From the NCBI GenBank assembly GCA_004322005.1, contig SCRF01000015.1, positions 46,499 to 110,498 on the forward strand: 64,000 nt of DNA, read 5' to 3'. The stretch is from Rhodanobacter sp. (GTDB taxonomy: Bacteria; Pseudomonadota; Gammaproteobacteria; Xanthomonadales; Rhodanobacteraceae). Below are positions 51,544-60,142 of this stretch, piece after piece (the stretch's first letter is position 1; every line of letters starts with the position of its first letter). The notes beneath the pieces were generated by a model, which worked only from the letters and a program-made list of their open reading frames with translations, did not search any database and was not told where the DNA came from. Position numbers and translations under genes: made by a program.

Positions 51544-52329
51544 TCAATGCCTCAGCCGCACACTCTTCAATTTCGTACCCACGTGGAAGCGCGAGGGTGG
51601 CGCCAGGTTGTCGCGAATGACGTCGAACAGCGGGTTGATCTGCGCCGGGTCCTGCAGATGGCGGAGCACTGCGGCCGCCGCCAGCTGGGCCACTTCCATC
51701 GGCAACGGCAGTCTGGCTTCGGGCCAGAACGCCAGTTCGATCGCACTGAGCCGTTTGGCGCCATCCAGGTGGGGCAGCAGCTCGTTGTAGACGGCCAGTT
51801 GTTGTTCGTTCTGCGCATCGTCGCGATTGGGCGCGACCATCACCCGGAAGGCGGCCTGATTGGAGGTCTTGAGAAAGCTGTCATAGGCCGCCAGGCAGCC
51901 GGAAAACAGCGCACGACTGGTCAGCGCCGCGGAGGTCTGCTGGGCATCGGCCTCATGTTGCACAGTCGCGACCGCGAAGCGCACCGGCAGACGGCCGACC
52001 AGGGTGGCCAGCGTGCTCTCGGCAGCGCCGAGCTCGCGTTCGAGCGGGCGGCTCAGCTGCGGCGCCACCTGCTGCAGCCAGGATGAACCCTCGACGGTAC
52101 TGGACATCGACAAGCCTTCGCGCACGCTGCGCATCGCCGACGCGGCCTCGCTGAGCATGGCCCAGGCGACCGGGATCGTGGGCCAGCACAGGATCCGCAC
52201 GAACAGATCCTGCTCCACCGCCTCCCCCACGAAGGCGACTTGTCCGGGGTCCAGCCCCGGTGTCAGCAATGGCGACGTGCGGCCCGCGGTCTTCTTCGGC
52301 ACCCCGGCGCCCTTATCGTGCGCGGACAT
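51544..52329 (-). CDS. Hypothetical protein paired with a ribbon-helix-helix gene
   Basis: This 261-residue soluble protein has an N-terminal part rich in alanine and serine (PIPVAWAMLSEAASAMRSVR) and a C-terminal part with AAYDSFLKTSNQAAFRVMVA and ARLPLPMEVAQLAAAAVLRH. The latter faintly resembles the end of DUF3800 proteins (Q/E-x-A-D/Q-hydrophobic), but the N-terminal DUF3800 aspartates are not seen, so I leave it unassigned. Its ATG lies inside the end of the RHH gene (17-base overlap), so the two are co-translated. It is convergent with the MFS gene. Confidence 0.6.
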   Translation of the reverse strand: MSAHDKGAGVPKKTAGRTSPLLTPGLDPGQVAFVGEAVEQDLFVRILCWPTIPVAWAMLSEAASAMRSVREGLSMSSTVEGSSWLQQVAPQLSRPLERELGAAESTLATLVGRLPVRFAVATVQHEADAQQTSAALTSRALFSGCLAAYDSFLKTSNQAAFRVMVAPNRDDAQNEQQLAVYNELLPHLDGAKRLSAIELAFWPEARLPLPMEVAQLAAAAVLRHLQDPAQINPLFDVIRDNLAPPSRFHVGTKLKSVRLRH

Positions 52330-52540
52330 GGTTGCGCCTGACACGGGATATCGCGGTTGGGGCGGGTTCGTCCTCGGCATGCCATGGACGACCGGACTTG
52401 CGCTCGATGTATTCGCGGATCAACCGGCGCACGACCTGCGAGGGTGTAGCGTCCTCTTCCGCGCACAGGCGTTCGAGCACCGCCTTCTTGCGCGGGTCGA
52501 TTAGGACGGTCAATCGGGCGGTGCGGTTCTCTACGGGCAT
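52313..52540 (-). CDS. Ribbon-helix-helix (CopG/Arc-type) DNA-binding protein
   Basis: This 75-residue protein has a typical RHH domain at residues 8-48: strand ARLTVLIDPRKKAVLERLCA, then ATPSQVVRRLIREYIERK. The tail is basic and may be disordered. RHH proteins of this size are usually autorepressors and often antitoxins. Immediately upstream is a perfect 7-bp palindrome, likely its operator. It leads a two-gene operon with the overlapping hypothetical gene, a toxin-antitoxin-like layout, although the partner is long for a toxin. Confidence 0.8.
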   Translation of the reverse strand: MPVENRTARLTVLIDPRKKAVLERLCAEEDATPSQVVRRLIREYIERKSGRPWHAEDEPAPTAISRVRRNHVRAR

Positions 52541-52578
52541 GCGCGTGTTTTCTGCCTTACCTTTTCAGGTCAAATTCG

Positions 52579-52597
52579 ATGATAATACGGTTATCAT
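52579..52597. promoter_or_regulatory. Palindromic operator upstream of the RHH gene
   Basis: ATGATAA-TACGG-TTATCAT is a perfect 7-bp inverted repeat with a 5-base centre, and weaker symmetry continues outward (AATTCG...GAAATT). It lies 39 bases before the RHH start and 55 bases before hyfB in the divergent direction. It is AT-rich within GC-rich surroundings and overlaps GATAAT/ATTATC sequences that could be -10 boxes, so a bound RHH protein could block transcription either way. Confidence 0.65.
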
Positions 52598-52651
52598 GAA
52601 ATTCGCACAAACGCGGGCCCTGACCCACGGCATCCCAGGGATTCGAAAGGT

Positions 52652-54664
52652 GTGAACGGGATCGCATCGACTACTGCACTAACCGCGTTGCTCAGCTTGA
52701 TCGCCGCCTGGCTGGTGCTGGGCGCGCTCGGTCTGGCACGCCCGAACAGCATCCGCTGGGTCGCCCGCACCTTGTTCCCGGTGGGCGCGCTGATCGCGCT
52801 GGGCGTGGCCGGCACGGGTGCGGTGGCGCTGACGGCGCACTTTTCCGCGCAGACCGCCGTGCTTCCGCTCGGACTGCCGAACCTGCCCTTCCACGTACGG
52901 CTGGATGCGCTGTCCGGGTTCTTCCTGCTGCTGCTGGGCAGCGCGGGGGCCGGCATTTCGATCTTCGCCGCCGGCTATTTCCGGGCGGGTGAAGGCACCG
53001 CGCCGGGGATGATGGGCCTGCAGTACCACCTGTTTCTGGCCAGCATGGCCCTGGTCATCCTGGCCGACGACGCCTACATGTTCATGGTGGCCTGGGAAAC
53101 CATGGCGCTGAGTTCGTATTTCCTGGTGGTCACCCAGCATCGCATCCCCGAAATCCGGCGCGCCGGTTTTCTGTACCTGCTGATGGCGCATGTCGGTGCA
53201 TTGGGAATCCTGCTGTGCTTCGGCGTGCTGCAGGGCGGCAGCTGGCTGATGACCTTCGATGCGATGCGCGGCGCCACGCTGGCGCCGGCCTGGGCCAGTG
53301 CGGCGTTCGTGCTGGCGCTGCTCGGCTTCGGCGCCAAGGCCGGCCTGGTGCCGCTGCATGTGTGGTTGCCCGAAGCGCACCCCGCCGCGCCGTCGCCGGT
53401 GTCGGCGATGATGAGTGGCCTGATGCTCAAGGTCGCGGTCTACGGTATGTTGCGGGTCAGCTGGGATCTGCTGCATGCCGGCCCCTGGTGGTGGGGTTTG
53501 CTGACCCTGGGCGTGGGCCTGGGCACGGCCATGTACGGCGCCATCTTCGCCGCCGTGCAGACCGACATGAAACGCCTGCTGGCGTATTCCTCGATCGAGA
53601 ACATCGGGTTGATCTTTGCGGGTATCGGCCTGGCCCTGCTGTGCCGCAGTTTCGACATGCGCCTACTCGCGGCACTGGCCCTGGCGGCGGCGCTGATCCA
53701 CTCGTTCAATCATGCGTTGTTCAAGAGCCTGCTGTTTCTCGCCACCGGCTCGGTGCTGCATGCGACCGGCGAACGCAGCCTGGGCAAGCTCGGCGGATTG
53801 ATCCGCTACATGCCGTGGGTGGCGGCGCTGGCACTGATCGGTTCGCTCGCCATTGCCGGGTTGCCGCCGCTCAACGGGTTCGTCTCGGAGTGGCTGCTGC
53901 TGCAGGCATTCCTGCAGACGCCGCAGATTCCGCACGCCTTCCTGAACATGATCGTGCCGCTGGGCGCGGCGATCGTGTCGCTGACGGCGGCGCTGGCCGG
54001 CTACGTGATGGTGAAATTCTACGGCGTGGTGTTTCTCGGCCAGCCGCGCGAGCGCGCGCTGGAGCAGGCGCATCCCGCCGGCTGGCTGGAGCGGGCCGGC
54101 CTGAGCTGGCTGGCACTGGGTTGCGTGCTGGTCGGTGTGTTTCCCCAGGTCGCGCTGGATGTCGTGGGTCGCATCACCGGGCAACTGGTCGGCGCGACCG
54201 TGCAGCGCGGACCGTCGCCCTGGTGGATGACGCCGCTCGCCTCGAACCAGGCCTCGTACAGCGGCCTGTGGCTGTGGGCCGGCCTGGTGCTGGTGATGGC
54301 TGCCACGTTCGTGCTGGTGCGCCGGTTCTATCACGGTCGCGTCCGCCGCACACCGGCATGGGATTGCGGCTACCGCTGGCAGACGCCGCGCATGCAGGAT
54401 TCGGCCGAGGGTTTCGGCCAGCCGATCCGCCATCTGTTCGGGCCGGTGTTCCGCATGCAGCGCGAACTGCCGCTGCCGTCCGACCCGCAACCGCAGTACC
54501 GCGTGCAGGTCGAGGAGCACGTCTGGCACGCGCTCTACCTGCCGCTGTCGCGCTTCGTGCTGCGTACCGCCGAGCGGGTGACGATCCTGCAGGGCGGGCG
54601 GCTGGCGACCTATCTGCTGTACAGCTTCCTGACCCTGATCCTGCTGCTGGTGTGGGTCCTGTGA
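52652..54664 (+). CDS. hyfB: HyfB-like proton-pumping subunit (NuoL/M family)
   Basis: This 670-residue membrane protein starts with GTG and contains about 14-16 helices. The proton-channel core has the conserved MVAWETMALSSYFLVV glutamate and FGAKAGLVPLHVWLPEAHPA with its lysine, and later KRLLAYSSIENIG and SFNHALFKSLLFLATG. The length fits HyfB (about 670). It begins an operon whose genes overlap or nearly touch: hyfB, C, E, F, G, I. In hydrogenase-4 the subunit is an antiporter-like module coupling redox to ion transport. The start lies 111 bases from the divergent RHH gene. Confidence 0.9.
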   Translation: MNGIASTTALTALLSLIAAWLVLGALGLARPNSIRWVARTLFPVGALIALGVAGTGAVALTAHFSAQTAVLPLGLPNLPFHVRLDALSGFFLLLLGSAGAGISIFAAGYFRAGEGTAPGMMGLQYHLFLASMALVILADDAYMFMVAWETMALSSYFLVVTQHRIPEIRRAGFLYLLMAHVGALGILLCFGVLQGGSWLMTFDAMRGATLAPAWASAAFVLALLGFGAKAGLVPLHVWLPEAHPAAPSPVSAMMSGLMLKVAVYGMLRVSWDLLHAGPWWWGLLTLGVGLGTAMYGAIFAAVQTDMKRLLAYSSIENIGLIFAGIGLALLCRSFDMRLLAALALAAALIHSFNHALFKSLLFLATGSVLHATGERSLGKLGGLIRYMPWVAALALIGSLAIAGLPPLNGFVSEWLLLQAFLQTPQIPHAFLNMIVPLGAAIVSLTAALAGYVMVKFYGVVFLGQPRERALEQAHPAGWLERAGLSWLALGCVLVGVFPQVALDVVGRITGQLVGATVQRGPSPWWMTPLASNQASYSGLWLWAGLVLVMAATFVLVRRFYHGRVRRTPAWDCGYRWQTPRMQDSAEGFGQPIRHLFGPVFRMQRELPLPSDPQPQYRVQVEEHVWHALYLPLSRFVLRTAERVTILQGGRLATYLLYSFLTLILLLVWVL

Positions 54665-55614
54665 GCGCCGCGGCATACGCATGGCAGCTGGGCGAGTGCG
54701 TGCTGGCGATCGCGCTGGCGCCGCTGTTCGCCGGCTGGGTCGGGCAATGCCGGGCCTGGCTGCAGAACCGCTCCGCGCCGCCGCTGTGGCAACCCTACCG
54801 GGTGCTGCGCAAGCTGTTCCACAAGGACGTGGCGCTGGCGACCCATGCGTCCTGGCTGTTCCGCTCGGCGCCCTATGTGGTGTTCGCCACGATGGTGGTG
54901 GCCGCGGCGATCATTCCTTCGGTGACGACCGACCTGCCGCTGGCCCGGGTGGCCGATGCGATCGCGCTGGTGGGCGTGTTCGCCACCGGGCGCGTATTCA
55001 TGTCGCTCGCGGCGATGGACGTGGGTACCGCGTTCGGCTCGATGGGCGCCCGCCGCGAGATGATGATCGGATTTCTCACCGAGCCGGCGCTGCTGATGGT
55101 GCTGTTCAGCGCCTTCATGGCGTTCGGCAGCACCGCGTTGCCCCGCGTGGTGGAGGCCGTGCTGCGGCAGCCGCACATCATGTTGCACCCGAGCCTGTTC
55201 TTCGCCGCGGTCGCGTTCGTGATGGTGCTGCTGGCGGAAAACGCACGCCTGCCGGTCGACAACCCGACGACCCATCTCGAGCTGACGATGATCCACGAGT
55301 CGATGACCCTGGAGTATTCGGGGCGGCATCTGGCATTGATCGAGTGGGCCGCCTGGCTGAAGCTGTTCAACTACGCCTGCATCGGCTTCACGCTGTTCAT
55401 GCCCTGGGGCGTCGCCGTGCACGGTGCCGGCCCCGGCCTGCTGGTGCTGGCGATCGGCGCCCTGATCGCCAAGCTGGTCGTCGCCGGCGCCGCGCTCGCG
55501 CTGCTTGAAAGCATCACGGCCAAGCTGCGGCTGTTCCGTGCGCCGGAGTTTCTGACCATGGCGTTCCTGCTCGCCGTGCTCGGCCTGCTCGTGCACCTGC
55601 TGCTGGAAGTGTGA
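54661..55614 (+). CDS. hyfC: HyfC-like membrane anchor subunit (NuoH family)
   Basis: This 317-residue protein of about eight helices corresponds to NuoH/HycD, which connects the membrane arm to the peripheral redox module. Characteristic segments are QPYRVLRKLFHKDVALATHA, TAFGSMGARREMMIGFLTEP, and LPVDNPTTHLELTMIHESMT then LEYSGRHLALIEWA, the conserved acidic loop at the quinone or redox interface. It starts with GTG overlapping the hyfB stop as GTGA. The acidic residues in the NPTTHLELTM loop are intact, so coupling to the membrane is structurally possible. Confidence 0.92.
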   Translation: MSAAAYAWQLGECVLAIALAPLFAGWVGQCRAWLQNRSAPPLWQPYRVLRKLFHKDVALATHASWLFRSAPYVVFATMVVAAAIIPSVTTDLPLARVADAIALVGVFATGRVFMSLAAMDVGTAFGSMGARREMMIGFLTEPALLMVLFSAFMAFGSTALPRVVEAVLRQPHIMLHPSLFFAAVAFVMVLLAENARLPVDNPTTHLELTMIHESMTLEYSGRHLALIEWAAWLKLFNYACIGFTLFMPWGVAVHGAGPGLLVLAIGALIAKLVVAGAALALLESITAKLRLFRAPEFLTMAFLLAVLGLLVHLLLEV

Positions 55615-55618
55615 AGCC

Positions 55619-56284
55619 ATGGCCCACTTGAACCTCGCCACCCAATTCGTGCAGATGCTGGCCGGCGCCTTGTTGCTGATCTCCTTCGCCATGCTGGCCG
55701 AACGGCGCAGCCGCCGGCTGCTGATCCTGCTGGTGTGGCAAGGTGCCGTACTGGTGGCCTCGACCCTGCTGGTGGCGTCCACGGCCCACCTCACGCACCT
55801 GTTCTATTCGGCCGCGCTGACCCTGGTGCTCAAGGTGTGCGTGTTGCCGTGGATCCTGTTCCGCCTGATGCGCAAGCTGGGGATCGAACGCGACAACGAG
55901 CCGCTGGTCAATCTGCCGACGCTGATGCTAGTCGGCCTGGGCCTGGTGATCTTCGCGTTCGGCCTGGCGCAGCCGGTCAGCGCGCTGGCCACGACCGTGC
56001 TGCGCGATACGCTGGGGATCGCGCTGGCGGTCATCCTGCTGTCGTTCCTGATGATACTGGCCCGCCGCAAGGCGTTTACCCAGGTGATCGGTTTCCTGTC
56101 GCTGGAAAACGGCCTGTTCTTCGCCGCCACCAGCACGACCTACGGCATGCCGATGGTGGTGGAACTCGGCATGGCGCTTGACCTGCTGGTGGCGGTGTTC
56201 ATCTTCGGCATCTTCTTTTTCCATATCCGGGAGCAGTTCGACAGCCTCGATCTGGACCAGCTCGAATCTCTCAAGGAGGATTGA
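55619..56284 (+). CDS. hyfE: HyfE-like membrane subunit
   Basis: This 221-residue protein has about seven helices (QMLAGALLLISFAMLAERRS at the start) and a NuoK-like C-terminal half (RRKAFTQVIGFLSLENGLFF, with the membrane glutamate in SLENG, then GMALDLLVAVFIFGIFFFHI). This matches HyfE of hydrogenase-4. The AAGGAGG near its end serves as the ribosome site of hyfF. It follows hyfC by 4 bases. It presumably forms part of the ion channel of the complex. Confidence 0.9.
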   Translation: MAHLNLATQFVQMLAGALLLISFAMLAERRSRRLLILLVWQGAVLVASTLLVASTAHLTHLFYSAALTLVLKVCVLPWILFRLMRKLGIERDNEPLVNLPTLMLVGLGLVIFAFGLAQPVSALATTVLRDTLGIALAVILLSFLMILARRKAFTQVIGFLSLENGLFFAATSTTYGMPMVVELGMALDLLVAVFIFGIFFFHIREQFDSLDLDQLESLKED

Positions 56285-56285
56285 C

Positions 56286-57740
56286 GTGGAGATTCTGCTG
56301 GTCCTGGGTTGTCCCCTGCTTGGCGCGATGCTGCTCGCCGTCGTCGGCGCGAAACGGTATGCCGCCGAAGTGAGCGTGGCGATCAGCCTCGCCACCTTGC
56401 TGGCGGCCGCGGCGCTGGTGCTCAGGATCATCCACGGCGGCTCGATGACCGCCCTGCATGAAGAGTTCTTCATCGACCCGTTCAATGTGTTCCTGGTCGC
56501 GCTGACCGCCTTGGTCGGTTTCACCACTTCCGTGTTTTCGCGTCCCTACATGCGCATCGAAGCCGAACACGGCCGGCTCACGCCGGGGCGGCTGCGGCTG
56601 TACCACAGCATGTACCAGCTGTTCATGGCCGCCATGCTGCTGGCGCTGACCACCAACAACATGGGCTTTCTGTGGGTCTCGATGGAAATGGCCACGCTGT
56701 CGACGGTACTGCTGGTTTCGCTGTATCGCACGCGGGCCAGCGTCGAGGCGGCCTGGAAGTACTTCATCCTGTGCGGCGTGGGCATTGCGCTGGCGCTGTT
56801 CGGCACCGCGCTGCTGTACGCCGCCGCCGAGAGCGTGCTCGGCGGCGAGGGCATGAACGCCTTGCTGTGGACGCATCTGAATGCGGTCAAGGGTCAGCTG
56901 GAACCGCGGGTGATGGGTCTGGCCTTCGTCTTCCTGCTGGTCGGCTACGGTACCAAGGTCGGACTGGCGCCGCTGCACAACTGGCTTCCGGATGCGCATG
57001 CCGAAGGTCCGACGCCGGTGTCGGCGGTGCTGTCCGGCCTGCTGCTCAACGTCGCGCTGTATGCCGTGATCCGCTGCAAGATCCTCGCCGACGGGGCGCT
57101 GCATTCGACGCTGCCGGGCCACATGCTGATGAGCTTCGGCCTGCTGTCGACGGTGCTGGCGAGCTTCTTCCTGTGGCGTCAGCGCGACATCAAGCGGCTG
57201 TTCGCGTATTCCTCGATCGAGCACATGGGCATCATCACCTTTGCGTTCGGCATGGGCGGCCCGATCGCCAACTTCGCAGCGCTGCTGCACATGACGATGC
57301 ACTCGCTGACGAAGTCCGCGATCTTCTTTGCCGCCGGTCATGCCACGCAGCTGTCGGGCACGCAGCGCATGGACAAGATCCGCGGCCTGCTGGCGATTCA
57401 TCCCAGCGTGGGCTGGGGACTGATGCTCGGCGGCCTGGCGATTCTCGGCATGCCGCCGTTCGGGGTCTTCACCAGCGAATACCTGGTGCTGATCACGGCG
57501 ATGCGGGATCATCCGTGGGCCACGCCGATCCTGCTGGGCGCCCTGGCGGTCGCCTTCGCGGCGATCTTCAGTCGCCTGCAACCGATGGTGTTCGGCGACA
57601 CGGACGACCGGCCGTTGCCGCACACGCCGGCACTGGTTCCGGTATTCATCCATCTGGGCATCGTGCTGATGATGGGTGTGTACATTCCGCCAGCCCTGGC
57701 CGAGTGGTATCGCCTGGCGGCCCGGCTGATTGCCGGCTGA
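56286..57740 (+). CDS. hyfF: HyfF-like proton-pumping subunit (NuoN/M family)
   Basis: This 484-residue antiporter-like subunit has about 14 helices. The functional residues sit in GFLWVSMEMATLSTVLLVSL (channel glutamate), YGTKVGLAPLHNWLPDAHAE (lysine) and KRLFAYSSIEHMGIITFAFG. It starts with GTG, with AAGGAGG seven bases upstream inside hyfE. The length is near that of HyfF (about 526 in E. coli), slightly shorter. Together with HyfB it gives the complex two candidate ion channels. Confidence 0.9.
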   Translation: MEILLVLGCPLLGAMLLAVVGAKRYAAEVSVAISLATLLAAAALVLRIIHGGSMTALHEEFFIDPFNVFLVALTALVGFTTSVFSRPYMRIEAEHGRLTPGRLRLYHSMYQLFMAAMLLALTTNNMGFLWVSMEMATLSTVLLVSLYRTRASVEAAWKYFILCGVGIALALFGTALLYAAAESVLGGEGMNALLWTHLNAVKGQLEPRVMGLAFVFLLVGYGTKVGLAPLHNWLPDAHAEGPTPVSAVLSGLLLNVALYAVIRCKILADGALHSTLPGHMLMSFGLLSTVLASFFLWRQRDIKRLFAYSSIEHMGIITFAFGMGGPIANFAALLHMTMHSLTKSAIFFAAGHATQLSGTQRMDKIRGLLAIHPSVGWGLMLGGLAILGMPPFGVFTSEYLVLITAMRDHPWATPILLGALAVAFAAIFSRLQPMVFGDTDDRPLPHTPALVPVFIHLGIVLMMGVYIPPALAEWYRLAARLIAG

Positions 57741-57752
57741 TGGGATGACGAC

Positions 57753-59297
57753 ATGACCGATGATTCGCTCAAGCCCGAAGACCTCCGCCTGCCCGCCAAC
57801 GTGACGGCACGGCGGGTGGTGGTCGATGCCGCGCAATGGCGGGCCTGCGCGCAGCGTCTGCACGACCAGGGCGCTGGCCTGCTCACCCTGTGGGGCACCG
57901 ACGACCGCGACCGCGATGGCGTCTTTCGCGTATTCGCCGCGCTGCTGTTGCCCGATCAGGTGGTGGTGCTGGAGCACGCGCTGGCCGGCGGGCATACCGT
58001 GTACCCCGCGCTTGGCCACTTGTTCCCGGTGGCCGACCGCCTGCAGCGTGCGTTGTACGACCTGCTCGGGTTGCGGGCCGATGCGGGGGATGGCCGACCG
58101 TGGTTGCGCCATGGCGGCTGGCCCGAGAACATCTTTCCGCTGCGCCGCGACGTGGGCGCCACCCAGAGTTATGCCATTCATGCCAAACCCTATCCGTTCG
58201 TGCCGGTCAGCGGCGACGGGGTGCATGAAATCGCCGTGGGTCCGGTGCACGCCGGGACGATCGAGCCGGGCCATTTCCGCTTTTCCGTGGTGGGCGAGAA
58301 AGTGCTGCGGCTGGAGGAACGCCTTGGCTATGCCCACAAGGGCATCGCCAAACGCTTCGACAGACTGCCCTTGCAGGAAGGCCATCGCCTGGCGGCCCGG
58401 CTCTGCGGCGACAGCACGGTGGCGTTTTCCTGGGCCTACTGCGCCGCGCTGGAAGCGATCACCGAAACCGAACTGCCGCGCCGTGCCGCCGCCCTTCGCG
58501 CACTGGCGCTCGAGCGCGAGCGCATCGCCAATCATCTGGGCGACCTGGGCGGTCTGGGCAACGATGCCGGCCTGGCTTTCGGCCTGGTGCAGTTCTCCAG
58601 CCTGAAGGAGCAACTGGTCCGTCTCAACCAGGACGCCTTCGGCCAGCGTTACCTGTTCGACTACCTGCTCCCCGGCGGCGTCGTCATCGACCTTGGCGCA
58701 CGCATGATCCGCAGCATGCTCGACGAAGTGGCGATGCTGGAACAGGCGGTGTCCAGCCTGCGCGCGATTTTCGACGACCATGCCGGCGTGCAGGATCGCT
58801 TCCGCGATGCGGGCCGGCTCAGCCCCGAACTGGCCAGGGCACACGGTGCCATCGGGCTGGTCGGACGCGCCTCCGGCATCGCCCGCGACGCGCGGATCGA
58901 CCTGCCGTGGCCACCTTACGATGTGCTGCAACCCCGCCGCGTGCTGCGCTCCGAAGGCGACGTCGCCGCGCGCGTGCAGGTTCGCTTCGATGAAATCATG
59001 GATTCCCTGCGCTTGTGCCAGTCGCTGCTGCAGACCCTGCCGGAGGGACCGGGCCTCGTTCCGGTGCCGGCGGCGCCGCCGGGCCGACTGGGACTGGGCC
59101 TGATCGAGGGCTGGCGCGGGCCGGTGCTGATCGCCCTGGAAACGGCGCCGGACAACCGTGTGCGGCACTGCCACGCGCACGATTCGTCGTGGCAGAACTG
59201 GCCGCTGATCGAACACGCGATGATCGGCAACATCGTTCCGGATTTCCCGCTGATCAACAAGTCATTCAACCTCGCCTACAGCGGTCACGACGGGTAA
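57753..59297 (+). CDS. hyfG: HyfG-like subunit (NuoC/NuoD fusion) without nickel-binding cysteines
   Basis: This 514-residue protein fuses a NuoC-like N-terminal domain (residues 1-135) to a NuoD-like large-subunit domain (from about residue 160, AVGPVHAGTIEPGHFRFSVV). In [NiFe] hydrogenases the first metal motif is CGxC...H and the second is DPCxxC. Here the first reads C218-G-D-S-T-V-A-F, so the second cysteine and the histidine are gone, and the C-terminus (HDSSWQNWPLIEHAMIGNIV, then PDFPLINKSFNLAYSGHDG) has no DPCxxC. It cannot hold a NiFe site. It should bind a different substrate, possibly a quinone as in NuoD. Confidence 0.88.
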   Translation: MTDDSLKPEDLRLPANVTARRVVVDAAQWRACAQRLHDQGAGLLTLWGTDDRDRDGVFRVFAALLLPDQVVVLEHALAGGHTVYPALGHLFPVADRLQRALYDLLGLRADAGDGRPWLRHGGWPENIFPLRRDVGATQSYAIHAKPYPFVPVSGDGVHEIAVGPVHAGTIEPGHFRFSVVGEKVLRLEERLGYAHKGIAKRFDRLPLQEGHRLAARLCGDSTVAFSWAYCAALEAITETELPRRAAALRALALERERIANHLGDLGGLGNDAGLAFGLVQFSSLKEQLVRLNQDAFGQRYLFDYLLPGGVVIDLGARMIRSMLDEVAMLEQAVSSLRAIFDDHAGVQDRFRDAGRLSPELARAHGAIGLVGRASGIARDARIDLPWPPYDVLQPRRVLRSEGDVAARVQVRFDEIMDSLRLCQSLLQTLPEGPGLVPVPAAPPGRLGLGLIEGWRGPVLIALETAPDNRVRHCHAHDSSWQNWPLIEHAMIGNIVPDFPLINKSFNLAYSGHDG

Positions 59298-59303
59298 GTC
59301 ACC

Positions 59304-59849
59304 ATGTTCAGCATCCTGGCACGCATCCGGCGCACCGGCATTCTCAGCGAACCCTTGCCGACACCCGAGGCACGCGACGCACCACTGGAAAAACTGCAGC
59401 GGGACCTGCAATCCGTGTTCGGTCGCGCACTGCGCATCCGCCATGTGGACGCCGGATCGTGCAACGGCTGCGAACTGGAAATCCACGCGCTTTCGAACCC
59501 GTACTACAACCTCGAGGGCAGCGGCATCGCGTTCGTGGCCAGCCCGCGGCATGCCGATGTGCTGCTGGTCACCGGCCCGGTGTCGGTCAACATGGAAGAA
59601 GCGCTCAAGCGCACGTACGAGGCGATGCCCGATCCCAAATGGGTGCTGGCGGTCGGTGACTGCAGTACCTGCACCGGCGTGTTCGGGGTGAACTATGCGA
59701 CGCGCGGCCGCGTCGCCGACGTCATCCCGGTCGATGCCGTGGTCAACGGCTGTCCGCCGACGCCGCTGGCACTGCTGCGTGGCCTGCTGCAGATCACCGG
59801 GCACGCGCCGCCCAAAGCATCGCCGAGCGCCGTCCCAGCCGATTCCTGA
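59304..59849 (+). CDS. hyfI: HyfI-like iron-sulfur subunit (NuoB family)
   Basis: This 181-residue protein is the small electron-transfer subunit. Four cysteines that ligate the proximal [4Fe-4S] cluster are present: two in DAGSCNGCELEI, one in AVGDCSTCTG and one in VVNGCPPTP. The length is typical of the NuoB/HycG group. It is last in the operon; no hyfA, hyfD, hyfH or maturation (hyp) genes follow. With HyfG lacking NiFe ligands, the complex keeps its cluster but not the hydrogen-active site. Confidence 0.92.
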   Translation: MFSILARIRRTGILSEPLPTPEARDAPLEKLQRDLQSVFGRALRIRHVDAGSCNGCELEIHALSNPYYNLEGSGIAFVASPRHADVLLVTGPVSVNMEEALKRTYEAMPDPKWVLAVGDCSTCTGVFGVNYATRGRVADVIPVDAVVNGCPPTPLALLRGLLQITGHAPPKASPSAVPADS

Positions 59850-59900
59850 TCGATCCGTGCCGCCAGCAGGGGAATCTCGAATAGCCTGGTTCCTGGCACT

Positions 59901-60019
59901 GGTAGGAGCGCACCCTGTGCGCGAATGCTCTTGGCGCCCGATGCGCAGGAGCGCGCCTGTGCGCGATGCTTTTGCCGCGCGTGAATGAAGAGCATTCGCG
60001 CACAGGGTGCGCTCCTACC
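59901..60019. repeat. Large REP-like inverted repeat between convergent hyfI and glnA
   Basis: A perfect 32-bp inverted repeat (arms 59901-59932 and 59988-60019, beginning GGTAGGAGCGCACCCTGTGC) encloses a third, degenerate copy. It is a variant of the GTAGGAGC repeat family with a GCGCACAGGGTGCG core. It lies between two converging genes and could act as a bidirectional transcription or exonuclease barrier. Confidence 0.9.
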
Positions 60020-60087
60020 GGGACGGGTATGCCCGTCGCCGGGGCACCGAAGTGCGCGAACCCTTCGTCACGATCCGGCACGCGCAA

Positions 60088-60119
60088 ACAACAACGGACG
60101 CCGAGGCGTCCGTTGTTGT
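60088..60119 (-). terminator. Terminator of glnA
   Basis: A 14-bp perfect inverted repeat (ACAACAACGGACGC/GCGTCCGTTGTTGT) with a CGAG loop lies 24 bases after the glnA stop. On the minus strand it ends in a T-rich TTGTTGTTTG, which supports rho-independent termination. Confidence 0.8.
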
Positions 60120-60142
60120 TGTGCCGTGTTGTGGCGACCGGT

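Noticed and set aside
56271..59216. Minus-strand open frame of about 981 codons opposite hyfF and hyfG
   Set aside because: It is a compositional shadow; no recognisable motif and the plus-strand genes are certain.
52652..59849. Annotation as a functional hydrogenase-4 or formate hydrogenlyase
   Set aside because: The nickel-binding cysteines are absent in HyfG and no formate dehydrogenase or hyp genes are present in the window.
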